Assembly: GCA_902786015.1 (NCBI GenBank)
Contig: CADAAU010000025.1
Span: 1 to 36,833, forward strand
DNA: 36,833 bases
Origin: an uncultured Coriobacteriaceae bacterium
GTDB lineage: Bacteria; Actinomycetota; Coriobacteriia; Coriobacteriales; Atopobiaceae
Reading direction: 5' to 3'
This document shows positions 25,082 to 32,697 of this stretch, one piece after another. The stretch's first letter is position 1. Each line of letters starts with the position of its first letter. A model generated the notes under the pieces. The model saw nothing but the letters and a program-made list of their open reading frames with translations, searched no databases and was not told the DNA's origin. Both the position numbers and the translations under genes were made by a program.

Positions 25082-25378
25082 CTACAGCTGTCGACTGGCG
25101 AAGAAGGCGCTCGCTTTTAAAAGTATCTCGTTCTCGCGCTTGAGCCTCTCGTTCTCCCTCTGCAGCTTGCGGAGCCTCTCGGCCATCTGGAAGGGGTTGT
25201 CGGTCTTCTCCGCGTCGTCGGAGGGCTTGGCCTGCGCCACCCACTTGGACAGCGTGCCCGCGTCCACGCCCAGCTCCCTCGCGACCTCCGCGTACGTGCA
25301 CGGGCTCTTGCTCTCGTATAGCTGCACCGCCCTCTGCTTGAACTCCGGCGTGTACCTGTTCGAGTGTGCGCTTGACAT
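25082..25378 (-). CDS. IS3 transposase subunit OrfA
   Basis: 98 residues from ATG 25378 (MSSAHSNRYTPEFKQRAVQL). An HTH of the transposase-8 type (TYAEVARELGVDAGTLSKWVAQ) is followed by a leucine zipper (MAERLRKLQRENERLKRENEILLKASAFF), which is how OrfA and OrfAB dimerise. It ends at TAG just after the slippery site at 25115-25121, where ribosomes can shift into orfB. Confidence 0.85.
   Translation of the reverse strand: MSSAHSNRYTPEFKQRAVQLYESKSPCTYAEVARELGVDAGTLSKWVAQAKPSDDAEKTDNPFQMAERLRKLQRENERLKRENEILLKASAFFASRQL
25115..25121 (-). promoter_or_regulatory. Programmed -1 frameshift site between orfA and orfB
   Basis: Minus strand TTTAAAA, in the orfA frame T TTA AAA, is a classic X XXY YYZ heptamer. 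A -1 slip gives TTT AAA AGC, which is exactly the orfB frame. No separate good orfB start is needed. Confidence 0.7.
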
Positions 25379-25431
25379 CTGTTCCCCTCTCGACTGACGG
25401 CTCCGCACCATTCTGGCAGGAACCTAACCTG

Positions 25432-26454
25432 TCAACAATATTGGGGCAAATTCAAATTCAAATTCAAATTCAATATCAGCTCGTCGTGGAAGTACGGCTC
25501 CCCGCCAGGCTCGTCGGCGTAGGTCAGGCTTTCGAGAACGATACGCCCGGTGTCCTCCGGCCCCATCTTGTTGGCCGTGTGCTCCTCGAAGACGAGAAGG
25601 CGCCGCGCCTCTGGCTCCCATCCGCACCGCACGAACCGCCAGGGGTCGGGGAACCATCCCCAGTCGATGCCGTTGCGCGTGCGGTCGAACCCGCGGATGC
25701 GCTCGTCGGTTATCCGCTCGTCCCTCACGTTACCGAACACAGCGCCACCGGTGCCGGTGACCTCGCCCAGGTACTCCCACCTCCAGGCGAGCTCGTTCGC
25801 CTCGTGAAGGTACTCGGCCTCCTCGAGGAACGGCCCACCCAGCCACTCGGGGTGAGAAGACATCACGTCGAGGTACGAGGTCTTGCGGACGAGGGTGTCC
25901 GCCCTGTGCATCCGCTCCATGTGCTCCTGGTTCACCCAACTCCACATCGTGCGCGGAGGGTTGTAGCTGTAGAAGCACCAGAAGTCGTCGCCACCGCGCC
26001 GAAGGGAATTGAGAATGGAACGCACCGCCTCGATGCCGTCGAACTGGTCCAGCTCCTCCAGCCACACCACCGCCGCGTATCCCGTCGGGAACTTCACGCC
26101 CTTCAGCTTCAACGGGTCGTCCGCCCCTCGGAAGATGATCTTCTGCCCGGTCGGCACATAGGTGATCTCCATGGGAGAAAGGCGTGCGCGGAAGTACGAC
26201 TCCAGCCCCAGCTCGCCGATGGCCCAGAGTATCTGCTGATAAACGCTGTCGCGCAGCGTGTTCCCAAACCTTCTCACCACCACCGCGTTCGCATAAGGGA
26301 AATTGACGATGAGAAGGACGATGGAAAGCGAAATGAACGAGCTCTTCGTCGAACCGCGTCCACCATGCAACCAGTAGTGCGTGTGGCCATGCGCGAACAC
26401 GTCGCCGAGCACGTCATGAAAGGCGGGGATGCAGAGGTCGGACGCCTTAATCAT
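25432..26454 (-). pseudogene. terL: Phage large terminase subunit (PBSX type), N-terminal and central part
   Basis: It starts at ATG 26454, overlapping the end of the small terminase frame. Walker A GGRGSTKS is at residues 31-38 and Walker B AAVVWLEELDQF near 126-137, with a coupling segment FYSYNPPRTMWSWVNQEH and the nuclease-domain start IDWGWFPDPWRFV. Recognisable sequence ends at GGEPYFHDELI (about 25472); the frame then reads the AAATTC repeat and the IS end. The last 17 codons survive at 22218-22165. Roughly 80-100 central-to-C-terminal nuclease residues are missing altogether (inference from family length), so a deletion followed the insertions. Packaging motor, non-functional here. 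Confidence 0.87.
25448..25471. repeat. Four-copy AAATTC tandem repeat at the IS3/terminase junction
   Basis: AAATTC is repeated four times exactly where the IS right end meets the terminase remnant. It is strikingly AT-rich against its surroundings and is read in the terminase frame as alternating Leu-Asn. Likely a repair or slippage scar. Confidence 0.75.
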
Positions 26455-26775
26455 CCGCACACTCCACATCGCTTCCCGCGACTTCGATGTTCACGCCCAG
26501 AACAATCTGTGGCACCTCGTCGGCCTTGTCCTCGCGCGTCCGCTCCGCCTTGCCATACTGATGCGGTCGAGCAGCACTTCCTTGTATTCGGCCTCGGCCT
26601 TTTTTAGGCCCTCCACTAACGCAAGTTTCGGCTTGGTGTCCGGGTCCTTCAGCCAGTTGTACCAGGCGGTCTCGGATATGCCGAGCCCACGGCAGATGTC
26701 AACGTTGCTCAGCCCATGCGCCTTCATGTCGACGGCCTGCTCGACCATCCTGTACGTAAGCTTTGGCTTCCTCAT
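26447..26775 (-). pseudogene. terS: Phage small terminase subunit with an internal deletion
   Basis: It starts at ATG 26775 behind AAAGGAGG: MRKPKLTYRMVEQAVDMKAHGLSNVDICRGLGISETAWYNWL, the HTH that binds the packaging site. After VLLDRIS the frame goes wrong (MARRSGRARTRP, stop at 26491). Another frame then supplies a normal small-terminase tail, YGKAERTREDKADEVPQIVLG, ending at TAA 26449-26447 just inside the large subunit start. The junction reads AGTATGGCAAGG, so a deletion between two ATGGC copies is likely; about 20 codons would be missing. Confidence 0.7.
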
Positions 26776-26873
26776 GTCCGCCCCTCCTTTCGCGGTCTTC
26801 GTCAGCATGAATCGTCCCATCGCGTCACAAACACGAACGCGCCCGCAGCCTAATCGCCACGGGCACGTTCGCC

Positions 26874-27284
26874 TCATATGTCGCGCTTGCGCTTCGGTGC
26901 GAGGCCGTTCTTCCTGCACAGCCGCGAGTTCTGCTGCCTCAGCTGCGCATAGCGCCTTCGCAGGGCTTCGAGCTCAGGCCCCTCCTCGCAACCCTCGGCC
27001 TCGGCTTTCAAGAGGTCGTGAAACGCCTCCTCCTCGGCCACGTGGGCGGCTTCGGTGCATCTCGGGCACATGCCGCTCTGCCGGTTGATGCGCACCCCCA
27101 CGGCATGGCACTCGGAGCATTCGTCGAGGACCTTCAGGCTCACGTGGATTCTGCTGGCATGCGCCTCGACGGCTCGAATCGTGTGCCTCACGCCGCACTC
27201 GCGCTCGATGGCGTCGCGCACTGCCTCGGCGCCCCGGTAGCACTGTTCGCGCATCACCTCTTCCTGTCGGAGCGTCCACTGCAT
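26874..27284 (-). CDS. Phage zinc-ribbon protein of unknown function
   Basis: 136 residues from ATG 27284, whose A overlaps the upstream TGA (TGATG). The N-terminal region looks like a SANT/HTH segment (MQWTLRQEEVMREQCYRGAEAVRDAI). Then comes a four-Cys zinc ribbon, CSECHAVG...CPRC (about residues 56-77), and a Glu-rich then basic coiled coil ending RKNGLAPKRKRDI. Such proteins sit just before the terminase genes in related phages and may be HNH-like or regulatory accessories; no nuclease motif is seen. Followed by about 100 bp without a gene before terS. Confidence 0.6.
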   Translation of the reverse strand: MQWTLRQEEVMREQCYRGAEAVRDAIERECGVRHTIRAVEAHASRIHVSLKVLDECSECHAVGVRINRQSGMCPRCTEAAHVAEEEAFHDLLKAEAEGCEEGPELEALRRRYAQLRQQNSRLCRKNGLAPKRKRDI

Positions 27285-27466
27285 CACGGGCACAACTTCT
27301 CGATTTCGCCCTCGGTGAGAGCAATCGCCGTTCGGAGCGCCCCGACGTCAATGCCGGTCCCATCGAACAGGTCGATGAAGGCGTGGAGCGCGACGCGTAT
27401 GGTCGCGCATCCCAGGCGCAGTTGCGCCTGCTCGTATTCGGTCAGTTCATGTTCGTATCCGCTCAT
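27284..27466 (-). CDS. Small phage protein
   Basis: 60 residues, ATG 27466, with an AAGGCAAGG site. Predicted helical: MSGYEHELTEYEQAQLRLG, ALHAFIDLFDGTGIDVG. Coupled to the zinc-ribbon gene by TGATG. No family recognised. Confidence 0.55.
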   Translation of the reverse strand: MSGYEHELTEYEQAQLRLGCATIRVALHAFIDLFDGTGIDVGALRTAIALTEGEIEKLCP

Positions 27467-27487
27467 GACCTTGCCTTTCTTCGGTCT

Positions 27488-27577
27488 GGATACGGATACG
27501 CATCGCCTGCCCCTATTTCTATATACATCTTATGTCTATGTCCTATAGGGGAAAGAAGGCTAATCGTATCCGTATTC
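27488..27577. repeat. Large inverted repeat around an AT-rich core: candidate phage origin or regulatory site
   Basis: GGATACGGATACG (27488-27500) is inverted at 27565-27577 with one mismatch. Inside, CCCCTAT (27510-27516) faces ATAGGGG (27545-27551). The centre (about 27517-27544) is the most AT-rich patch of the replication block. It lies right after the primase/helicase gene. Iteron-like repeats flanking an AT-rich core suggest an origin; a terminator between replication and late genes is the alternative. Confidence 0.45.
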
Positions 27578-27613
27578 TGTCGTGTGTTATCCCTGCTCAG
27601 GAGCGGTTACGCT

Positions 27614-29725
27614 TCACTCGCCGCGTTGCGTATCCGCTTCCTGCTTCGTATCCTCGCGCGCCCTGAAGACACGCACTTGCCGCGTGCCGTTGGAGAACAG
27701 CCGCTTGGCCGGGGTGCTCCTGAACCCGTAGAGGGCGTTGATCTTCTGGGTGAACTTCTTGCAGCTGAAGGGATGCAGGCCGGAGTCGATGCACCAGCTC
27801 TTGTACCGGTCGAAGCAGCTCTCGATGATCTCCTCCTCGAAGTCCTGGCTGCAGAGCACGTTGTCCGTGATGTACTGAAGCACGCTGTCGTTGTCGGCGC
27901 GGACGTCGCGGACCATCTGCTCGCTGCGCCCGTTGGCCGTCATCTTGTTTGAGACGCGCAGCCTCCGCAGGCCCTCGATGCCCACGCGCACCAGGTACGC
28001 GGACGCCTCCGGGCTCGAAAGCTTCTCCCAAAGGCGCGGGTCGTATCCCTCGCCGCCGGGCACGAAATGCCCGTCGAACGGTATGGGGAAGAGCCTGCGC
28101 ATGACGCCCTCGGAGCTGTCGCCCAGGCTTGGGAGCTCGTTGCACGAAAAGACCAGCGTGCAGTACGGCTTGAACTCGAAGCCGTCGCCGTTCTTCACGT
28201 CGCTGTAGATCCACTCGCCGGTGACCACCTTCTTGAATACGGAAAGGACGTCCCCGTTCAGGCGCTCATTGGAGATGTCGTCGCCTAGGTTCGCCAGCTT
28301 GCCCAGCAGCCGCCCCGCCTGGAACTGCCGCCCGACGATGTTGACGTCGAGCGAGCTCACGTTCTCGTCACCCAGCACGTGCCGCAGCGCCTTGATGAAG
28401 GTCGACTTGCCGTTCGCGCCCGCCCCGATGAGCACCGGGCACTGCCCGAAGTCGTTGGAGCGGTACATGCACATGCCGATGACCTCCTCCAGGTTCGCCC
28501 TCACGGCAGCGTCGCCGCAGCTCACAGAGTCGAGGAAGCGGTCTGCGACCTCGTCGTAGGCGTCCTCCAGGTAGGGGTGCGGAATGTCGTTGGTGATGAC
28601 CATGGACGGGCCGTACTGCACGAGCCCACGGTCCAGGTCGAGCACGCCATTGGCGAACGACATCAGCGTCGGCGGGCTCGCCGCCACCCTTGGCGCCCGA
28701 AGGAAGACGTAGTGCCGTATCTCGCGCTGGTCGGCGATCTTGCAGTCGTCTACCAGCCCGACGGTCGCCCGGTCGATCTCGGTCCAGCCCGTCGCGTAGC
28801 GTCCTCCGCTCCAGATGGCGGGCGCGCCGTCGACGAAGCACGCCTTGTGTGTCTCAATCAGCTCCTGCGCCACAACGTGATGGAGAACAGGGCCCGTCGG
28901 GTTGCCGTTGCGGTCGAGCTTGCGGTAGTGCTTTCGGGCGGGGTCGCGCTTCGCGGCCCTCGGCTCGCCCTTGTCGTAGCGCCCCGTCACACTCTCCACG
29001 ATGGTCGCAATGTCACCGTCCGGAAGCGGAGGGTGGCACCTCTCGCGGTTCGCGTTGGCAAGCGCCATGGATATGTAGTTGTCGTCGTAGCCCTGGCACT
29101 GCAGGCTGCTCGCGTACTTGAAGAGCGTGTCGTTGCGCTCGCCCTCGCCGATGTCGCGGGGGAGCTGGAAACGCTTCGCCTTGGTGCGGTCGCCCTGCAC
29201 GTGCTGGATGAAGCTGTACACGTTCTCGTCGGCATCGGCCAGTGCGTAGTCTTCCGGATGGTTCTCCCACTCATAGGTTCGCCCGTTGGGGTGGAGCGAG
29301 GGCGGCGCGACGACGAAGCCGCCGTCGCCGCGCACGTCCACGCCCAGCTCCTTGTTCACAGAGCAGCCGATGGGCTGGTTGCAGCGGTAGAAGTAGTGCG
29401 GGCCGCCACGGCCGGTGACCGCCGTTATGGTCTCCGGCAGCTCGCCGTGCTCGCGCTCCCACGCGTAGAGCGTAGCCATGCCGTCCTCGCCCGTGTCGGG
29501 GTCAACGTCGATGTCGATAACCACCAGCCCGAGGGATGGCGTGCCTGTAGCGATGCCGACGTTGTGCTCAGGGTTGCTCGACCACCATGCCTGTACCTGG
29601 ATTGGATCGTCGGTGGCCGACTTGCAGCCGCCCTTGATGGCCGGAACCTTGTTCTTTCGGGCGAGCGGGAGCACCGCCCAGCCGCGCCGCGCGTATTCGA
29701 CCGCCGCGTCGCCGAGCCTGCTCAT
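27614..29725 (-). CDS. Phage replication protein: AEP-type primase-polymerase fused to D5-like helicase
   Basis: 703 residues from ATG 29725 (GGAGGAGG upstream; the A-G overlaps the ERCC4 gene stop). The N-terminal bifunctional primase/polymerase domain (about 1-200) shows AAVEYARRGWAVLPL, LVVIDIDVD (catalytic acidic pair) and GRGGPHYFYR. A linker with primase C-terminal features follows (YISMALANANRERC). The D5/P4-type helicase domain has Walker A IGAGANGKSTF near 440, a motif B LANLGDDIS and LVFSCNELPSLGD. The C-terminal winged-helix part ends RVFRAREDTKQ. It unwinds and primes the phage origin. The frame appears intact. Confidence 0.88.
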   Translation of the reverse strand: MSRLGDAAVEYARRGWAVLPLARKNKVPAIKGGCKSATDDPIQVQAWWSSNPEHNVGIATGTPSLGLVVIDIDVDPDTGEDGMATLYAWEREHGELPETITAVTGRGGPHYFYRCNQPIGCSVNKELGVDVRGDGGFVVAPPSLHPNGRTYEWENHPEDYALADADENVYSFIQHVQGDRTKAKRFQLPRDIGEGERNDTLFKYASSLQCQGYDDNYISMALANANRERCHPPLPDGDIATIVESVTGRYDKGEPRAAKRDPARKHYRKLDRNGNPTGPVLHHVVAQELIETHKACFVDGAPAIWSGGRYATGWTEIDRATVGLVDDCKIADQREIRHYVFLRAPRVAASPPTLMSFANGVLDLDRGLVQYGPSMVITNDIPHPYLEDAYDEVADRFLDSVSCGDAAVRANLEEVIGMCMYRSNDFGQCPVLIGAGANGKSTFIKALRHVLGDENVSSLDVNIVGRQFQAGRLLGKLANLGDDISNERLNGDVLSVFKKVVTGEWIYSDVKNGDGFEFKPYCTLVFSCNELPSLGDSSEGVMRRLFPIPFDGHFVPGGEGYDPRLWEKLSSPEASAYLVRVGIEGLRRLRVSNKMTANGRSEQMVRDVRADNDSVLQYITDNVLCSQDFEEEIIESCFDRYKSWCIDSGLHPFSCKKFTQKINALYGFRSTPAKRLFSNGTRQVRVFRAREDTKQEADTQRGE

Positions 29726-30204
29726 GCCGCGCCTCCTCCCAGCACCAGCCGGGTCACGATCTCGGCGCTGTCCTCGGGCGCGCAGAACAGGAAGGTTGCG
29801 CCGTAGCGTTCCTCCATGGTCGCGCACGCCTTGGCGAGACGGTCGCCCTTGAGACGGCGTACGGCATGCACGCGCTGCGCGAACTGCTCGGGCGTTTCCT
29901 TCCACTCGGCCAGGTCGGCCAGGCTGCGGATGCCCTCGTCGTTCTCCACCAGCACGTAGAGCTTGGTGCCGGCGTCTCGTGCGCCCACGAGCTCGCGGCG
30001 GAACCGCGCGTGGTCATGGTCGATGTCGTAGGCCAGCTCGGCTATGTTTGCCTTGGTGTCTACGGACACGTGCGGCGGCGGGCAGTAGTCGCCAAAGGCG
30101 AGCTTGGTGCGCACGAGGGTGATGCCTTGTTCGGCCCACCACTCGTGCTTTGTCGTGTGCTTGTCCCGCTGTTGCCGCGTGTCCTCAAGAAGGACCGCGC
30201 CCAT
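29722..30204 (-). CDS. ERCC4-domain nuclease
   Basis: 160 residues from ATG 30204. The ERCC4/XPF pattern is visible: DTRQQ (D8) near the start, then LAFGDYCPP and SVDTKANIAELAYD, with a downstream RFRREL and LYVLVEN strand. In phage replication blocks such proteins act as structure-specific or Holliday-junction nucleases. It is overlapped at its stop by the primase gene and lies 2 bp after the SSB-like gene. Confidence 0.75.
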   Translation of the reverse strand: MGAVLLEDTRQQRDKHTTKHEWWAEQGITLVRTKLAFGDYCPPPHVSVDTKANIAELAYDIDHDHARFRRELVGARDAGTKLYVLVENDEGIRSLADLAEWKETPEQFAQRVHAVRRLKGDRLAKACATMEERYGATFLFCAPEDSAEIVTRLVLGGGAA

Positions 30205-30206
30205 GC

Positions 30207-30839
30207 TTACTTGAAGGGCACGTCGTCGTAGACGGACAGGGGCGGCTGCTCACCGTAACCCGCCTGCTGAGAGCGCGGCTGCTGCGGCACCTGGCCCGCG
30301 TAAGGGTCGTACCCTGCGGGCGCGAGTTCGGCGTAGTACACGCCATCGGCGGCAGGAACGCTCTTGCGCGAATCCTTGCGCTCGGGCAGCTTGTAGTCGC
30401 CGTTGCGGATGTCCTGGCTGGCGTAGACGCCGACGACCTGCAGACGCTCCTTGTCCTCGCCCTTGTCGTTGGTGTAGTCCTCGTACTGCAGCACAATGCC
30501 CAGCTTAAGGCCGATGAGCGCGCGCTCGTCGGAGTGGATCTGCCAGTTAGCCACGCTGAAGCTGCGATTGGACTCCTCAAGACGCTTGAGGAACGCCTTG
30601 AACATGCCCTTGGCAGTCTCCTTGTAAGAGCGCACGAAGCGGTGCGCCCAGGGGTTGTTCTTGCCGAAGTCGTCGGAGTAGAAGCCGGAATAGGGGCCCT
30701 CGGCGATGTCGTAGACAACGTTCAGGTACTCGCGGGACGACACGTCCTCCACGTCGACGATGCGGACGACGTACCCGCCCACGGGCGGCTTCTCGAAGGG
30801 TGTGGACTCCTCGACGGATTCCCAGTTCATGATCTTCAT
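30207..30839 (-). CDS. SSB-like phage protein (DUF669 type)
   Basis: 210 residues, ATG 30839 with GAGGAGG 9 bases upstream. An OB-fold-like N-terminal half (GGYVVRIVDVEDVSSREYLNVVYDIAEGPYSGFY) is followed by a Pro/Gln-rich linker and the acidic tip YDDVPFK, which mimics the SSB C-terminal DDIPF that recruits repair proteins. Between the recombination-accessory gene and the ERCC4 nuclease, it probably coats single-stranded DNA in phage replication. DUF669 membership is by resemblance. Confidence 0.7.
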   Translation of the reverse strand: MKIMNWESVEESTPFEKPPVGGYVVRIVDVEDVSSREYLNVVYDIAEGPYSGFYSDDFGKNNPWAHRFVRSYKETAKGMFKAFLKRLEESNRSFSVANWQIHSDERALIGLKLGIVLQYEDYTNDKGEDKERLQVVGVYASQDIRNGDYKLPERKDSRKSVPAADGVYYAELAPAGYDPYAGQVPQQPRSQQAGYGEQPPLSVYDDVPFK

Positions 30840-30842
30840 AGT

Positions 30843-31421
30843 CTATGCCTCCTCGAGGCTGAAAGGTTGAGTCTGTTCGGGCAGCAGCAGGGCGTCGATG
30901 CCGCTGAGCTGCCGGATGATGGGCGCGACGTCCTCGGGTTTGCAGCCGCGCACCTGGGTGTTCTTCACCGTCTGCCCGGTGAAGGTGAGACCGGGAACGG
31001 CCATGCCGGAGTCGAGGTAGGTCGCCGTGCCGGCCACGTTGGCGATGTAGTCCTGCCACTTCGGGTCGAGCTTCACGCTCTCCTCGATGCCGGCGGGGTC
31101 CTCCGCGGCGACGAGGTCGATGGCGCGAGCCATCCACTCCGGGCGGATCTTGCGCTCGGTGGTGGCGAAGCCGTACGTCAGCGCAAACTCCTCGAACGCA
31201 TCGCGGTCGCTGATAGACCACTGGCCTGAGTTGAGCACCACGATGTGGTCGCCGACCTTGAAGCCGCCCACCTTGAGGGCGCGCTTGGTCACGCCGTCCT
31301 CGTCGAACGCGGCCAGCAGGTCATCGTCGGCCTCGCGGCGAGCCACGTCGAGCTCGGCCTTGACCATCTTCTGCAGGGCGGTGAGGACCGCCACCTTCTC
31401 GCTAGGCTTCACGGCGCTCAC
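30843..31421 (-). CDS. Phage replication-block protein of unknown function
   Basis: 192 residues from GTG 31421. MSAVKPSEKVAVLTALQKMVKAELDVARREADDDLLAAF opens with a helical pair, a small beta part follows (KVGGFKVGDHIVVLNSG), then helices and the tail LPEQTQPFSLEEA. It is conserved in position between the AAA protein and the SSB-like protein in this phage type, to my knowledge. No catalytic motif. Overlaps the end of the AAA gene. Confidence 0.6.
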   Translation of the reverse strand: MSAVKPSEKVAVLTALQKMVKAELDVARREADDDLLAAFDEDGVTKRALKVGGFKVGDHIVVLNSGQWSISDRDAFEEFALTYGFATTERKIRPEWMARAIDLVAAEDPAGIEESVKLDPKWQDYIANVAGTATYLDSGMAVPGLTFTGQTVKNTQVRGCKPEDVAPIIRQLSGIDALLLPEQTQPFSLEEA

Positions 31422-32017
31422 CCCTCAGCGGGGCCATGCCCCAGAACGTGCGGATGGTCTCGTCGACCATGTAGAGGTCGTTCTTGATCATCTGCTGGTC
31501 GAACATGTTGAGCCGGGGTCTTGGCGATGCCATGCTCGTTGGTGTAGAAGACGTGCTCGCCGTCCACGATGGCGCACTCAAGGATCACGTCGCAGAGCCC
31601 CTCGATGCAGAGCTGGTTGTCCAGCATGCGTCCAATGGTCTGGGGCTTCGCGCCGCCGTCCTCGCCGAACTGCGGGTGGTGCAGGAAGTACACCGTCGTG
31701 TCGTCGTCGGTCTTCATCGCCGCGTCGAGCAGGGTCTCGAAGTTCACCGCCATGGTCACGAACTTGTCGTACCCCTTTTCCTGCGCCCACTTGAAGTTGT
31801 CGAACTGCATCAGGTAGGTCGAGTCGTCGATGACGTATACCTTCGAGCGGTTCTCCTTGAGCGCCAGGTAGATGTCCCGGTACCCCGCGTTCTTGCGGAT
31901 TGGCAGGGGCGTGCGGAACGGCAGCCTCTTGCCGGTGACGCCGAAGATCTCGGCGTCGTTGGGACCGAAGTGCAGCAGGCTCGTGGACTTGCCCGAGCCC
32001 GTTGGCCCCAGCACCAT
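31402..32017 (-). pseudogene. Phage AAA-type ATP-binding protein (Sak4/RecA-like), frameshifted near its end
   Basis: ATG 32017 opens MVLGPTGSGKSTSLLHFG with a Walker A at once. KVYVIDDSTYLMQF supplies Walker B and TTVYFLHHPQF a sensor-like strand, as in single-domain phage recombination ATPases. After NEHGIAKTP the frame loses sense (AQHVRPADDQERPL, stop 31418). The neighbouring frame gives NMFDQQMIKNDLYMVDETIRTFW and GMAPLRGERREA with a stop at 31402, so one base was gained or lost near 31512-31520. The ATPase core survives; the C-terminal 40 residues are scrambled. Confidence 0.72.
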
Positions 32018-32019
32018 AG

Positions 32020-32229
32020 CTAGAACTCCCACGAGATCGCCCCCTTGAGCTTCCCGTACTGGAAGCGGAGGGAGACCCCCTCGCCATCGACCAACATTTC
32101 TGCTAACCTACAACCCAAATTCCTGTCCACTGGAATTTTGCTTTCGGCGGGGGTGGTTGCAGCCATCTCCGCCGACTCTTTGGGTCGTGTCTTGTGCTTT
32201 CCCTTAGCCGGTGCTCGCGTCACAGCCAT
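32020..32229 (-). CDS. Small phage protein
   Basis: 69 residues from ATG 32229 with GGAGGT 8 bases upstream. A basic N-terminus (MAVTRAPAKGKHKTRPKESAEM) is followed by VDGEGVSLRFQYGKLKGAISWEF. It starts inside the tail of the excisionase-like gene and ends 2 bp before the ATPase start. Function unknown. Confidence 0.6.
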   Translation of the reverse strand: MAVTRAPAKGKHKTRPKESAEMAATTPAESKIPVDRNLGCRLAEMLVDGEGVSLRFQYGKLKGAISWEF

Positions 32230-32413
32230 TTGTGCTAACCTCCTTCGCGTTTGGGAACACGGCATCTCGGCTGATCAGCCATTTCCCGTTGAACTTGTCT
32301 GCCGGAATCCTGCCGTTCTTGATGCCGCGCCTGATAGAGTCGAGATGCTCGCCGGTGATCTCGGAGAGCATCTTGACCATCAGCATCAGCGGCAGATCCT
32401 CGAACTTGCCCAT
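32204..32413 (-). CDS. Excisionase-like/MerR-type small DNA-binding protein
   Basis: 69 residues from ATG 32413 (GAGGAGG upstream). MGKFEDLPLMLMVKMLSEITGEHLDSIRRGIKNGRIPADKFNGKWLISRDAVFPNA has the HTH-then-wing pattern of excisionases and helix-turn-helix domain 17 proteins (GRIPADKFNGKWLI). First gene of the leftward early operon, directly facing the repressor. It could direct excision or act as a Cro-like switch; with the integrase broken, the excision role is moot. Confidence 0.7.
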   Translation of the reverse strand: MGKFEDLPLMLMVKMLSEITGEHLDSIRRGIKNGRIPADKFNGKWLISRDAVFPNAKEVSTNGCDASTG

Positions 32414-32529
32414 GGCTTCCTCCTCTCTCCCGGGCAACGTCGTTTCCTGAGTGCCAGCGACGCCACTTTGACGGGTTCCATCTCGTTTCGTCGGCTGACG
32501 CTGGCAAAGGATAGCACAGAACGGAGCCA

Positions 32530-32697
32530 CTATGTGAGAATGAATCGAGATTCTGATATAATTGACTCGAAATCACTTGCAGCCGTACCCAGTTAGTGAT
32601 AAATTCTGTCGTACAGTGTCGTGAAGTGTCTGCTTCTGTCGTCTTAAGTCCCAGACACTTTGCTTCACAATTTGCACACAACCTGGAAGAAGGGGAC
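32530..32697. promoter_or_regulatory. Divergent early promoter/operator region of the prophage
   Basis: This AT-richer stretch separates the leftward early genes from the rightward repressor. AAGTGTCT (32624-32631) and AGACACTT (32653-32660) form an 8-bp inverted repeat, with another GTGTC just before it (32616-32620). TTGCAG (32578-32583) and TAAATT (32601-32606), 17 bp apart, could be the repressor promoter; leftward, TTGCAA with TATATC (about 32580-32553) is possible. Confidence 0.5.

Larger units (their letters stand above)
23821..25121 (-). pseudogene. IS3 transposase OrfB (DDE), split by a 351-bp insert
   Basis: The N-terminal part from the frameshift site to about 24473 shows KFAFILLNEHNYKVAEMCRVL, SRQGYYQW, YGAPKVFRHL, DQAWFADITYVRTHQGWLYLAVV (first catalytic Asp) and reaches HHSDH (second Asp). 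The insert then breaks the frame. It resumes at 24113 with GSQYASLVIGKTMRDNGIRPS, SPWDNAPTESLMGTIKSE (catalytic Glu) and ends at 23821. All three catalytic residues exist but on separate pieces, so the transposase is dead in this copy. Confidence 0.87.
23794..25448 (-). mobile_element. IS3-family insertion sequence, itself interrupted by a MITE-like insert
   Basis: Perfect inverted ends (23794-23815 and 25427-25448, 22 bases, outer sequence TGCCCCAATATTG) enclose orfA and orfB. Without the 351-bp insert and its duplicated 8 bp the element is about 1.3 kb, the normal IS3 size. The short direct repeat expected at IS3 borders is absent (left flank AATC, right flank AATT), which fits a deletion running from the right end after insertion. 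Confidence 0.9.

Noticed and set aside
28379..29806. 475-residue plus-strand frame opposite the primase/helicase
   Set aside because: Antisense shadow of a strongly recognisable gene; Val/Ala/Arg-rich with no motif.
30150..31229. 359-residue plus-strand frame opposite the SSB-like and neighbouring genes
   Set aside because: Leu/Val/Asp-rich shadow spanning three real minus-strand genes.
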